The notes: a model not told the origin generated them from the letters alone. A stretch of DNA of 10,907 bases from CAISDH01 sp964398805 (GCA_964398805.1 CAYNNI010000060.1:1-10907), one strand, 5' to 3'. Counted from the stretch's first letter, positions 1 to 6,868 are shown. Translations and numbers: made by a program.

Positions 1-90
1 TATTTCAAGCTCAAACGTCTCCTGTATCACTATATAGGGTTTATGGCATATCGACCTAAGTCGTATCTCGTTGTCTTCCATTCTTCGCAT
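1..90 (-). CDS. partial CDS at left edge, unknown function
   Basis: Seen: a minus-strand reading frame opens with ATG at 90 (second in-frame ATG at 81) and runs without a stop off the left edge, giving 30 residues. An AAGGAG Shine-Dalgarno-like sequence sits just before the first ATG; its spacing is short for ATG 90 and slightly long for ATG 81, so either could be the start. The peptide begins MRRMEDNEIRLRS and shows no recognisable domain. It lies 61 nt downstream of the SRPBCC-like gene on the same strand, so the two may be co-transcribed. Confidence is limited because only 90 nt are visible. Confidence 0.4.
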   Translation of the reverse strand, partial: MRRMEDNEIRLRSICHKPYIVIQETFELEI

Positions 91-151
91 AGGCTCCTTG
101 CGCTCCCCTCTACCGGCATAGACCCCTACTTGCAAGACACCTGACCTTCAG

Positions 152-622
152 TCAACGCAGCACTACGTATTCGTTCGCGTTCCCTGTCAGCTTTCTGATA
201 AGCTCTACAATCGCCTTTATGCCTTGCAGTACTTGATCCCAAAATCCTTCCGCATCCTTATATCTCTTTTTATTTCCATTGAACCTATCTTCTATGATTG
301 CCAACGTTGTTCTATCTGATGATGCGGATAGTTCATATGTTATTCTAGTATAATTGGATTCAATATCCTCTAATCCTAGTTCAAGCCCAAAATCAGATAT
401 TTGAAGAAGTTTTCTGGGTTCAATTTTAAGTATATATCCCTTATGGATTATTTCTCTCCCATTAGTTACCCCCTTCCATATTATAGAACTGCCTGGTTTC
501 CAATCCGACGAAACTTCTAATCCCATCACCCATTGCTTGGTAACCTTCGGATCAGTCATCGCTTTCCATACCTTTGACGGTTTGGCATTTATCTCCACAC
601 TCTTCCGTACTATAAGTTCCAT
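152..622 (-). CDS. SRPBCC / AHSA1-like domain protein
   Basis: The protein (156 aa from ATG 622) looks like a single SRPBCC (START/Bet v1-like) domain of the AHSA1 type. The N-terminal strand MELIVRKSVEINA is followed by the helix PSKVWKAMTDPKVTKQWV, then by beta-strands with the Trp-Lys-x-Gly pattern typical of these domains, and a long C-terminal helix around residues 118-148. These domains bind hydrophobic ligands or act as small chaperone modules; no substrate can be read here. An earlier in-frame ATG at 676 is unlikely, because a TATA-like TATTTTAA element on the minus strand (648-656) lies about 26 nt upstream of position 622, pointing to a leaderless or nearly leaderless transcript. 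Base composition is AT-richer than the core genes to the right, which suggests an accessory gene. The class is likely; the specific role is unknown. Confidence 0.7.
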   Translation of the reverse strand: MELIVRKSVEINAKPSKVWKAMTDPKVTKQWVMGLEVSSDWKPGSSIIWKGVTNGREIIHKGYILKIEPRKLLQISDFGLELGLEDIESNYTRITYELSASSDRTTLAIIEDRFNGNKKRYKDAEGFWDQVLQGIKAIVELIRKLTGNANEYVVLR

Positions 623-647
623 AGTATGATTATGATGACAAAACAAC

Positions 648-656
648 TTAAAATAC
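648..656 (-). promoter_or_regulatory. TATA-like box for the SRPBCC gene
   Basis: Reading the minus strand, GTATTTTAA is centred about 30 nt upstream of ATG 622, a spacing that would start the transcript within a few bases of the ATG. Confidence 0.4.
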
Positions 657-672
657 AACAGGGAGGCGATTC

Positions 673-687
673 GCACATGCCATGTGC
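673..687. promoter_or_regulatory. 15-bp perfect palindrome, operator candidate
   Basis: GCACATG and CATGTGC form perfect 7-bp arms around one central base. The site lies just upstream of the TATA-like box of the SRPBCC gene and downstream of tRNA-Ala. A dyad in this place suits a dimeric regulator, but no regulator is identified; it could also be a hairpin ending the tRNA transcript. Confidence 0.35.
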
Positions 688-734
688 AGATCTCTCAGGC
701 ATATTATCCTATTTCGACGACAAAATAGCATCAG

Positions 735-808
735 TGGACTCGGCGGGATTTGAACCCGCAACCTCCTCGTTGCGAACGGGGCGCGCAACCAGATTACGCC
801 ACGAGCCC
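735..808 (-). tRNA. tRNA-Ala (anticodon CGC)
   Basis: On the minus strand a 74-nt cloverleaf folds: acceptor GGGCTCG/CGAGTCC with the G3-U70 pair that identifies alanine tRNAs, discriminator A73, a D arm with GG in the loop, anticodon loop TTCGCAA (anticodon CGC, reads GCG), and T arm GCGGG-TTCAAAT-CCCGC. No CCA is encoded. The anticodon stem CCCCG/CGAGG has one C29-A41 mismatch. Position 26 is G, a possible Trm1 target. The first 15 nt (794-808) overlap the 3' end of the homing endonuclease gene on the same strand, and no clear separate TATA box precedes the tRNA, so it may be released from the endonuclease transcript. Confidence 0.93.
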
Positions 809-1804
809 TTTTGGCATCATTTTACCTGTCGACAGCCACGCCTCATAGCGTGCCCTGTGGACTGGATGTGATGTACCTATCTTCTTCATCCACAACTTAA
901 TATTTCTTTTCCCACGTATCAAAACATCCGTGTCATGGATGTACGCAGGCAATCCCAGCCCTCTGATCATCTCTTTAAGGTCTTCCAAGAACTTTGCGCT
1001 CGCGCTAGTTATCTTAACGTACGGATATTTGTACTCTTCATCTTTCCGAGCAAATATGTGGCCGTCGGTATCTAACATTCCTCTTAAGAATGCTGCTTTT
1101 GCAGAAGCAGTACCTTTGAGAACGAATGCTGGTGCTCTTATCTTGTCTTTTTTCTCCCCGACCGGAACGCCAAACTTCTCGAAGAGATCGAACACGCTTC
1201 TGTTTTTCATGCGCAAATAGATGGTATTGCAGCCTGGTCTGAGGTAGTAATTTGCCTTCGAGTTAAACTTCGACCTGATTATTGGAATGAGCCGGTCCGA
1301 ATAATACTGCAGGTCATCTACCACATTTCCTGTCAGAACAACTTCGAATGCGTAGTTTTTATCATACTTAGAATAGTACTTTGATAGGCATCCATCCCCC
1401 ATAAGGGCTCCAGTAAACTCCAACACATCTTCATCGGTCTGGATATTCAGAGTAGGTACCGTTAATCCTTTTTTAAAACTCCTTACAGTTGCCATTCTAC
1501 TTTTCATCATGCCCTGATATTTTTTTGCACAATTCTTTCCGCCTAAAATGCATCCCCATCCCTCTTGCAGTCTCACAGCGCTTGATCGAGCCAGATGTCT
1601 GACCGGTGGCGATGCCATTGCACTTAGTCTATCGAAAAGATATTCTGGGATTAGATTCCTCCCGCTGTGCCATTTTTTAATCTCAGAGTAACTGCAGTTT
1701 ATGTTTCTGCTCAAAGCAAGTAGCGTCAAATCATGTTTTTCCATTATGTCTTCGAATAACTCCTCTCTTAGCTCGGCATTTAGTTTTAATCGAAAGCCCT
1801 CCAC
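794..1804 (-). CDS. LAGLIDADG homing endonuclease with N-terminal HTH
   Basis: A 336-residue protein with both LAGLIDADG motifs: TGALMGDG (131-138) and RGMLDTDG (241-248). The acidic residues D137 and D247 fit the two metal-binding catalytic positions, so this is a single-chain, two-repeat enzyme that should cut a long, asymmetric DNA site. Residues about 25-65 (LTLLALSRNINCSYSEIKKW) look like a helix-turn-helix, a common partner domain in free-standing archaeal homing endonucleases. No flanking intein or host protein is visible. The start is GTG at 1804, supported by a strong GGAGGA about 6 nt upstream and a TATA box at 1848-1857 giving a leader of roughly 20-25 nt, unlike the leaderless genes nearby. 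The last codons, GLVA and stop TAA, are formed by the first 15 nt of tRNA-Ala. The gene appears intact and is AT-richer than the core genes. Confidence 0.88.
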   Translation of the reverse strand: MEGFRLKLNAELREELFEDIMEKHDLTLLALSRNINCSYSEIKKWHSGRNLIPEYLFDRLSAMASPPVRHLARSSAVRLQEGWGCILGGKNCAKKYQGMMKSRMATVRSFKKGLTVPTLNIQTDEDVLEFTGALMGDGCLSKYYSKYDKNYAFEVVLTGNVVDDLQYYSDRLIPIIRSKFNSKANYYLRPGCNTIYLRMKNRSVFDLFEKFGVPVGEKKDKIRAPAFVLKGTASAKAAFLRGMLDTDGHIFARKDEEYKYPYVKITSASAKFLEDLKEMIRGLGLPAYIHDTDVLIRGKRNIKLWMKKIGTSHPVHRARYEAWLSTGKMMPKGLVA

Positions 1805-1847
1805 AATATCCTCCTTCTTCTACTGCTGAGCTGCAGATCCAGAATAA

Positions 1848-1871
1848 GCTATATATCCCCAACGTATATAT
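1848..1871. promoter_or_regulatory. divergent TATA boxes for endonuclease and cca
   Basis: Two TATA elements lie in this short divergent spacer: CTATATAT (1849-1856) and GTATATAT (1864-1871). The first is near-palindromic and can serve both directions: about 26 nt away it predicts starts near 1827 on the minus strand and near 1881 on the plus strand. The second overlaps the ATG at 1870, which argues against that ATG as the real cca start. Confidence 0.5.
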
Positions 1872-1887
1872 GCATGTTGGTGCATCG

Positions 1888-3309
1888 ATGAAGGCAGTGG
1901 ATTACGCGCTCAGCAGGAGCAAAAGCAGAAGGCTGGATGCTGTTGTCGAGGCGATGCTTCGCGAGGTAAAGCCCTCAGAGCGCGAGATACGCGACACCAC
2001 ACGCATGGCGAACGAGCTGATGGGCCGCCTTAAAGGCGCACTGCCCCGCAACGTGGAGATCATCCTTGCAGGATCCATCGCCCGCGGGACGCAGATGTCC
2101 GGCAATACCGACATAGACATATTCCTGCTGTTCCCGAAGAGCGCGGCGAAGGACGAGCTCGAGAGGAAGGGGCTGAGCGCCGCAAGGAGCATCATCGACA
2201 CGAAGAAGAACGAGCGATGCGAGGTGAAATACGCGGAGCATCCGTACGCGCGCCTGTCCCTGGAGGACATGGGCATAACCGTGGATGTTGTCCCTGCTTA
2301 CAGGATAGCAAAGGCAGACGAGATGGGCACTGCCGTGGACAGGACGCAGCTGCACAACGAGTTCGTCATAGCTCACATGACCCAGAAGCAGCGCGACGCA
2401 GTAAGGGTGATGAAGGCGTTCCTCGACAGGCACGGCATATACGGCGCGGAGGCGATGACAGAGGGCTTTTCCGGCTACCTCTGCGAGCTCCTGGTGCACC
2501 ATTACGGCTCGTTCCAGCAGGCGGTTGCCGCGTTCGCAGCTGCGAAGACGCCTCTCGTGATAGACCCAGAGAAGCGCGCGGTGATGACGGGCGCCGCAGC
2601 AAGCGCGCAGATAAAGAAGTTCAATAGCGCTTTCATAGTGATAGACCCAACCGACAGCGATAGGAACGTGGCCGCGAACGTGTCCCCCGACTCGCTCGCC
2701 CGCGCCTCGCTGGCATCGAGGGCGCTCCTCAGGAATCCCGGCAAGGGGACATTCAACAGGGCAGGCCATTCAGATGTTGGCGCAAGAGGCAGGCTATCCT
2801 CGCTGGCGAAGGGCCTGGGGGCGAGTGTCTATGTGGTGAATTTCGTCGCTCCTGACATCGCGGAGGACATCATATGGCAGCAGCTGAAGAGGCTCTCGGT
2901 AAGGCTCGGCACGGCGCTCGGCTCAAACGGCTTCACGCCGCTCATGAGCCTGCAGCGCCTTCACGAGCGCGACGCGCTGGTCGCATTCATCGTGCGGGAC
3001 GCGCTCATAAAGGCCGAGCTGGCTAAGGGCCCAAGCGCGTTCATGGCGGAGGCCGCGTCGAGGTTCATCCGCGCCAGGAAGGGCAACGGCCTCGTATCGC
3101 TCGAAGGAGACAGATTGTACGCCATACGCCCCCCGAGGTTCAGGACCCCAAAAGAGCTATTGCAAAAGTTCCTTACGGGCAGGGGCGCGGAGCTGCCGTC
3201 GCATCTCAAGAGAAAGAGCATGCGCATCTACGTGAACAGCATGCCCGAGAGCATTGCGAGGCTCGTGTATCAGGCGTACGCCGCCAGGAAGCTGGACTAC
3301 AAGGTGTAG
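1888..3309 (+). CDS. cca: CCA-adding enzyme (archaeal class I tRNA nucleotidyltransferase)
   Basis: This enzyme adds or repairs the 3' CCA of tRNAs from CTP and ATP without a nucleic acid template. The protein follows the archaeal class I layout: a nucleotidyltransferase signature GSIARGTQMSGNTDIDIFLL (about 62-81) with GS and the catalytic Asp-x-Asp, a third acidic residue in GITVDVVPAYR (near 133), the AVDRTQLH segment, and the GIYGAE..GFSGYLCELL region (184-202), followed by C-terminal body and tail domains. At 473 residues it is slightly longer than typical archaeal homologues. The start at 1888 is preferred over the in-frame ATG at 1870, because that ATG sits inside a TATA box and adds six unconserved-looking residues; GTG at 1897 is a further alternative. 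All four tRNAs in the window lack encoded CCA, so the activity is needed here. Its 3' end overlaps the convergent kinase gene by 13 nt. Confidence 0.95.
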   Translation: MKAVDYALSRSKSRRLDAVVEAMLREVKPSEREIRDTTRMANELMGRLKGALPRNVEIILAGSIARGTQMSGNTDIDIFLLFPKSAAKDELERKGLSAARSIIDTKKNERCEVKYAEHPYARLSLEDMGITVDVVPAYRIAKADEMGTAVDRTQLHNEFVIAHMTQKQRDAVRVMKAFLDRHGIYGAEAMTEGFSGYLCELLVHHYGSFQQAVAAFAAAKTPLVIDPEKRAVMTGAAASAQIKKFNSAFIVIDPTDSDRNVAANVSPDSLARASLASRALLRNPGKGTFNRAGHSDVGARGRLSSLAKGLGASVYVVNFVAPDIAEDIIWQQLKRLSVRLGTALGSNGFTPLMSLQRLHERDALVAFIVRDALIKAELAKGPSAFMAEAASRFIRARKGNGLVSLEGDRLYAIRPPRFRTPKELLQKFLTGRGAELPSHLKRKSMRIYVNSMPESIARLVYQAYAARKLDYKV

Positions 3310-3872
3310 CCGCCCTTCACAAGCCTGAGCAGCTCGCCCATCTTGCTTATGCTTCTCGGCCGCGGCTTGGCGCGCTTCTTGCCGCTGTATACCGCGAGTA
3401 TGTACGAGACCAGCCTCTTCCGGTCGCCTGCGCTTTCCACCTCGTATGTCTCTGCAGATCTTCCCGCTGCGCGCACGCCGCAGTAGTCCAGCGCCTCAGA
3501 GACGATATTGTCGTCGATCTTAATCTTCGGATAGCCCCGCCTCTTCATTCTTTTCATGAGCTCCACGAGCTCCGCACGCAGCACCACCGTTATGCGCTGG
3601 CCTATCCTCAGATCAGGCACAAGGTGCCCCACAACTATGACAAGGCCCCGCCTGCGGGCTATTTCCTTCCTGAGCGCGTCGCCCAGCCTTCCCAGCTTTA
3701 CGATCCTCGACCCGAAGCGGTCCACGCCGGAATACAGCCTCTGCCTCGCGACCACGTCGTTTATCTCTATTACGCTGGCGCCCCGCGCCCCCCGCGCGAG
3801 CTGCCTGGCAAGGACGCTCTTGCCCGTGCCGGGAGTTCCGGTTATCGCAACGACAAGCCGCTGTATGCTCAC
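3297..3872 (-). CDS. Fap7/AK6-like adenylate kinase (NMP kinase family)
   Basis: A 191-residue P-loop kinase: Walker A GTPGTGKS (12-19) at the N terminus, an IEINDVV segment where Fap7/AK6 proteins bind substrate, GHLVPDL (82-88), and the family segment LRAELVELMKRMKRRGYP followed by KIKIDDNIVSEALDYC (98-131). Known members have adenylate kinase/ATPase activity and act in late small-subunit ribosome maturation with uS11; that role is inferred from the family. The C-terminal tail is basic (KKRAKPRPRS). The start is GTG at 3872: this GTG overlaps the TGA stop of the upstream gene as GTGA, so translation is probably coupled. Longer versions of this frame run out of phase over the upstream gene and are shadows. 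Confidence 0.85.
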   Translation of the reverse strand: MSIQRLVVAITGTPGTGKSVLARQLARGARGASVIEINDVVARQRLYSGVDRFGSRIVKLGRLGDALRKEIARRRGLVIVVGHLVPDLRIGQRITVVLRAELVELMKRMKRRGYPKIKIDDNIVSEALDYCGVRAAGRSAETYEVESAGDRKRLVSYILAVYSGKKRAKPRPRSISKMGELLRLVKGGYTL

Positions 3873-4474
3873 AACCCCTTGATGAAATCCGACGCGGCGT
3901 CCAGCAGACCTACGAGCTCGTCCCTGCTGGACTGCAGCAGGAAGTAGCTGTTTGTCGGGAGGAACACGCTGAGGACGTAGTTCTTGCTTCCGCTGAAGAG
4001 CCACTCCCCTACCCTGTAGTTGCCGTATGCTGTCGTAGAATCGGCTATGAGCATCGAACCCGCCACAAGGCGCTCCAGCAGCGCCTCCACGCTGCCGTCC
4101 ATGCTGCTGATGTATATGGTCTCGTCCCTGGTCGTGTCGCGATCCACGGTCACCGGCCTTATGACCGGCACGTTGCCCTGCCTCGCGTGCATGGTGATGA
4201 GCTGGTCGAGCTGGCTGGTAACTGCGTCCGAGCTCGCCATCGCGTCCTCGAACACCTTCCTCTCCTCTTCCATGGCCTTGGACTTGCCTTCTATGTACTT
4301 CCCGACCTCCTCCTTGAGGTTCCCTATGGCCATCTGCACATTCGGCTGCGCCGCGTATTTTGAAGGGTCTGTAAGGAGGCTTCTCAGCGTGAACTTGTAC
4401 TTCGAGCTTGTGCCTATCTGCTTGTCTATGTTCTTTATTACGCCATCCGTATAGTCGCTCCACAGCTCCGCCAT
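3869..4474 (-). CDS. conserved-looking protein of unknown function, coupled to the kinase
   Basis: A 201-residue soluble protein that I do not recognise. It starts MAELWSDYTDGVIKNID. Residues about 45-95 are rich in Glu, Lys and Ala and look helical, perhaps a coiled coil, followed by a mixed alpha/beta part (YISSMDGSVEALLERL, YVLSVFLPTNSYFLL) that could form a small sheet domain. No signal peptide or membrane segment is visible. The start at 4474 is chosen over an in-frame ATG at 4513, because the latter lies on the TATA box (minus-strand GCTATTTATATC, 4500-4511), which predicts transcription beginning near 4479; AAAGGAT just upstream could act as a weak ribosome site. The stop overlaps the GTG start of the Fap7/AK6-like gene, so the two form an operon and may work together. 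Confidence 0.75.
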   Translation of the reverse strand: MAELWSDYTDGVIKNIDKQIGTSSKYKFTLRSLLTDPSKYAAQPNVQMAIGNLKEEVGKYIEGKSKAMEEERKVFEDAMASSDAVTSQLDQLITMHARQGNVPVIRPVTVDRDTTRDETIYISSMDGSVEALLERLVAGSMLIADSTTAYGNYRVGEWLFSGSKNYVLSVFLPTNSYFLLQSSRDELVGLLDAASDFIKGL

Positions 4475-4499
4475 GCAATCCTTTTTAGTCCTCAGTATA

Positions 4500-4511
4500 G
4501 ATATAAATAGC
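4500..4511. promoter_or_regulatory. bidirectional TATA box
   Basis: GATATAAATAGC reads as a TATA box on the plus strand and as GCTATTTATATC on the minus strand. Using about 26 nt spacing it predicts a minus start near 4479 (5 nt before the unknown gene's ATG) and a plus start near 4531 (upstream of DUF357). Confidence 0.55.
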
Positions 4512-4572
4512 ATTTGGTGGTCCGACGGGCAGCGGCGATGCGGTAAGGAAGCGCATAGAGAAAGACATAAAG

Positions 4573-4764
4573 ATGTTCGACGATTCCGTCGCGCAGGTCA
4601 TGCCGGGCGGAGGCGCCCGCGCCCGCGTGATCTCGCTCGCCAGGGACTACGCCAGCGACGCAAAAAGCTATCTCGCGAAGGGCGACTTCTACACGGCGTT
4701 CTCATGCATAAGCTACGCGCACGGCCTTCTCGACGCGCTCAAGGAAATCGGCGCTGCCGGGTGA
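4573..4764 (+). CDS. DUF357 family protein
   Basis: A 63-residue protein (from ATG 4573) matching the small archaeal DUF357 family: a helical segment ALARDYASDAKSYLAKGDFYTAFS-like (ARDYASDAKSYLAKGDF) followed by ISYAHGLLDALKEIG. The family's K/E-G-D-[FY]-x-x-A...YAH-x-x-LDA pattern is clear. Function is unknown; members are helical. The stop lies 4 nt before trm1, so the two form one transcript. The start is doubtful: the frame stays open upstream (VRKRIEKDIK precedes the ATG and looks like part of the first helix) but has no in-frame ATG, GTG or TTG back to the stop at 4504. An ATG at 4538, right where a leaderless start is predicted, is out of frame by one base (see finding). Confidence 0.8.
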   Translation: MFDDSVAQVMPGGGARARVISLARDYASDAKSYLAKGDFYTAFSCISYAHGLLDALKEIGAAG

Positions 4765-4768
4765 CTCC

Positions 4769-5860
4769 ATGTACACCGAGGGCAAGGCGAGGATAAAATA
4801 CGCCGGCGGCGCGTTCCTCAATCCGAAAGCAAGGGTCTCGAGGGAGATAAGCGTCGCGCTCGTGAAGTGCGTCGCCGGGAAGGATTCCAAGGTGCTCGAC
4901 GCGACCGCAGCCACCGGCATAAGGGGCATCAGGTATTTTCTGGAGTGCGGCGTCCGCGGCCTCACCCTGCTCGAGATAAATCCGGAAGCGTATTCCGCGC
5001 TGAAGAAGAACCTGAAGCTCAATCGCGTCAAGGCGAAGGCGCTGAACACGGGCATACAGGAATTCGCTAACACCTGCGGCGAGAGCTTCAACGTCATAGA
5101 CCTCGACCCCTTCGGAGGGGTCGCGCCCTACGTCTACGACCTGATGAAGGTGTCGCGCGAAGGCACGTGCCTGCTCGCTACCGCGACGGACACCGCCGTG
5201 CTGTGCGGAGCGGATTCCCGGGCGTGCCTGCGCATATACGGAGCGCGCCCGATGCACAACGAGCTGTGCCACGAGGCCGGGCTGCGCATACTTATCGGCT
5301 ACATCGCCAGGACCGCGGCGCAGTTCAATCTGGGCGTCGAGGTGATGCTGTCGATATCCCGCATGCACTACATGCACACGTTCGTCAGGCTGCGCCACGG
5401 CGCGGCCAAGGCGCACTCCGCGCTGTCCAGCACGGGCTACGCCTATTACTGCCCGCGCTGCGCCTTCCGCGCGTGCAAGAAGGCGTTCATCGCCACGGCC
5501 GCGAAGTGCCCAGAGTGCGGCAACGCCCTGGAGGTGTCCGGCCCGATGTGGCTAGGGAACATCTACGACAAGGATGTCGTGCGCGCGATTCTTGCGCAAC
5601 TCAAGGGCAGCGAGGAAAAAGGTGCGCTCTCGCTCATCGAGAAGATAAGCGGCGAGCTGGATGCGCCTTTCTACTACGACATACCCAAGCTCACAAAGAA
5701 GCTGCGCATGAGCTCGGTAAGCCCCGCCGAGGTGATGAAGGCCCTGGAGGCGAAGGGCTTCGGGGCGTCGGCCACCCACATAAACCCGGGCGCGCTGCGC
5801 ACCGACGCTCCGCTGAAAGAGGTCACGCGCGCCGCCCTCGCGCTGAAGGCGCGCAAGTAG
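4769..5860 (+). CDS. trm1: tRNA (guanine(26)-N2)-dimethyltransferase Trm1
   Basis: This class I SAM-dependent enzyme methylates G26 of tRNA to N2,N2-dimethylguanosine. In the 363-residue protein, residues 41-60 (VLDATAATGIRGIRYFLE) form the SAM-binding loop, LLEINPEA (67-74) holds the acidic ribose-binding strand end, and DLDPFG (111-116) is the Trm1 catalytic motif. PMHNELCHEAGLRILIGYI (161-179) and HYMHTFVRL (200-208) are strongly family-like. Four cysteines, C228/C231 and C247/C250, form a zinc ribbon. The C terminus ATHINPGALRTDAP matches the family's usual end. Length is normal for archaeal Trm1. It follows DUF357 by 4 nt. Its TAG stop abuts the stop of the convergent regulator with no base between. 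All four tRNAs here have G at position 26. Confidence 0.96.
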   Translation: MYTEGKARIKYAGGAFLNPKARVSREISVALVKCVAGKDSKVLDATAATGIRGIRYFLECGVRGLTLLEINPEAYSALKKNLKLNRVKAKALNTGIQEFANTCGESFNVIDLDPFGGVAPYVYDLMKVSREGTCLLATATDTAVLCGADSRACLRIYGARPMHNELCHEAGLRILIGYIARTAAQFNLGVEVMLSISRMHYMHTFVRLRHGAAKAHSALSSTGYAYYCPRCAFRACKKAFIATAAKCPECGNALEVSGPMWLGNIYDKDVVRAILAQLKGSEEKGALSLIEKISGELDAPFYYDIPKLTKKLRMSSVSPAEVMKALEAKGFGASATHINPGALRTDAPLKEVTRAALALKARK

Positions 5861-6868
5861 TCAATACCACTCTATAATCAGGTAGCCCTTCCTGACGTCT
5901 ATGTTCCTGAAGGGCAGCTTTCCCTTCACTACCCTTGTTATCCTGGCGCGGATGATGTCTATCCCGTCCTTCCTGAACACTCGCCGGTTCGGCTCTATGA
6001 TGCCCTCCACGGCATCCTGCTCGGTGTCGAACAGCGAGAGCCCGAACGACCTGTAGCTGCCGCTTATCGGCGCAACAATCTGCAGGGTGTTGAGCAGCGG
6101 GAACTCCTTCTCGTCCATGCCAAGGTATATCCTCCTTATCTCGAGCATGCGCTCGCCGAAGCCCTTGCTGTACTTGTAGTTCGCGAGGTGGACCATCGCG
6201 TACTGGTGCGGAGGCTTCTGCGCCGCAATCGTGAAGCGCTTTATTATCCCGCTCCTTATGAGCCTTGCTAGGCGGTAGCGCACGGTGCTGCTCTTCATGC
6301 CGGTGAGCTCCGACAGTTTCTTTATCGGGCTCCTGGAGTTCTTGTTGAGCTGCACGAGGAGCTCCTTGTCCTTCGCATCGACCTTTACCGCGCCGCTTAT
6401 CTCCTCTACGAAGCTGTCGTTCAGCGGCCAGTAGCCGGTGTGCGCCACGATGAACTCCGACGGCCTGACCGTCGGCCGGAATTCCGAGAGCTCCGTCGCT
6501 ATGTGCGACTCCCACACTATGTAGCGCACCGCGCTTCCGCACCGCGCGTATATGAACAGGTCGAAGTCGCCCTCGGTCTGGAATACCGTCTGCGCTTGGG
6601 TATCGTTCCTGAACAGCGCGTCTATGAACTTCGCGCTCGGCTTCTCCGCAAACTTCACAGCTATCACGTGCCTCTCCACGCTGCCGAGCATCTCGTCGTT
6701 GATCTCAAGGGTGTAAACTATCCCGAGCTTCTCCTCCATCTCGCGGAGATGCCCCACCAGGGTCACGCGGGAGCAGTGCGCCTGCCTCGCAAGCTGCGTC
6801 ACCGATGCCCGCGAGTCCTCGCTTATTCCTCTCAGGATGACCTTGTCGATGTTCGAGAAGAACTCCAT
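5861..6868 (-). CDS. tandem Lrp/AsnC-type transcriptional regulator
   Basis: A 335-residue protein with two winged-HTH modules of the Lrp/AsnC type. The first (about 5-55: IDKVILRGISEDSRASVTQLA..CSRVTLVGHLREMEEKLGIV) and the second (about 164-215: DAKDKELLVQLNKNSRSPIKKLSELTGMKSSTVRYRLARL) both show the family pattern of D-x-x-I/L-L...N/D-S-R..., and each is followed by an alpha/beta region that could be a ligand-sensing or dimerisation module. The duplication is in one chain; typical Lrp proteins are half this size. The start at 6868 is chosen over ATG 6889 because a minus-strand TATA box (GCTATAAAA, 6891-6899) touches the latter and lies about 26 nt from ATG 6868, giving a leaderless transcript. 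It is divergent to the transporter and a likely regulator of it, and possibly of itself. Confidence 0.85.
   Translation of the reverse strand: MEFFSNIDKVILRGISEDSRASVTQLARQAHCSRVTLVGHLREMEEKLGIVYTLEINDEMLGSVERHVIAVKFAEKPSAKFIDALFRNDTQAQTVFQTEGDFDLFIYARCGSAVRYIVWESHIATELSEFRPTVRPSEFIVAHTGYWPLNDSFVEEISGAVKVDAKDKELLVQLNKNSRSPIKKLSELTGMKSSTVRYRLARLIRSGIIKRFTIAAQKPPHQYAMVHLANYKYSKGFGERMLEIRRIYLGMDEKEFPLLNTLQIVAPISGSYRSFGLSLFDTEQDAVEGIIEPNRRVFRKDGIDIIRARITRVVKGKLPFRNIDVRKGYLIIEWY

Noticed and set aside
735..808. tRNA on the plus strand at this locus, since the anticodon stem pairs better there (T-G)
   Set aside because: Conserved TTCAAAT loop, G3-U70 and discriminator A occur only on the minus strand.
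794..1804. Endonuclease as part of an intein or of a tRNA intron
   Set aside because: There are no splicing blocks or host protein sequences on either side, and tRNA-Ala is continuous; it is free-standing next to the tRNA.
1975..2769. Long open frames on the opposite strand of cca
   Set aside because: GC-rich coding DNA gives long antisense frames; the translations are Arg/His/Ala-rich with no domain, and cca explains the region.
3873..4478. N-terminal extension of the kinase frame over the upstream gene
   Set aside because: It is a different frame of the unknown gene; the Walker A motif begins 12 residues after GTG 3872, a normal position.
5167..5877. Long plus-strand frame within trm1
   Set aside because: Translation is Arg- and Gly-rich and unstructured; Trm1 in the other frame has all motifs.
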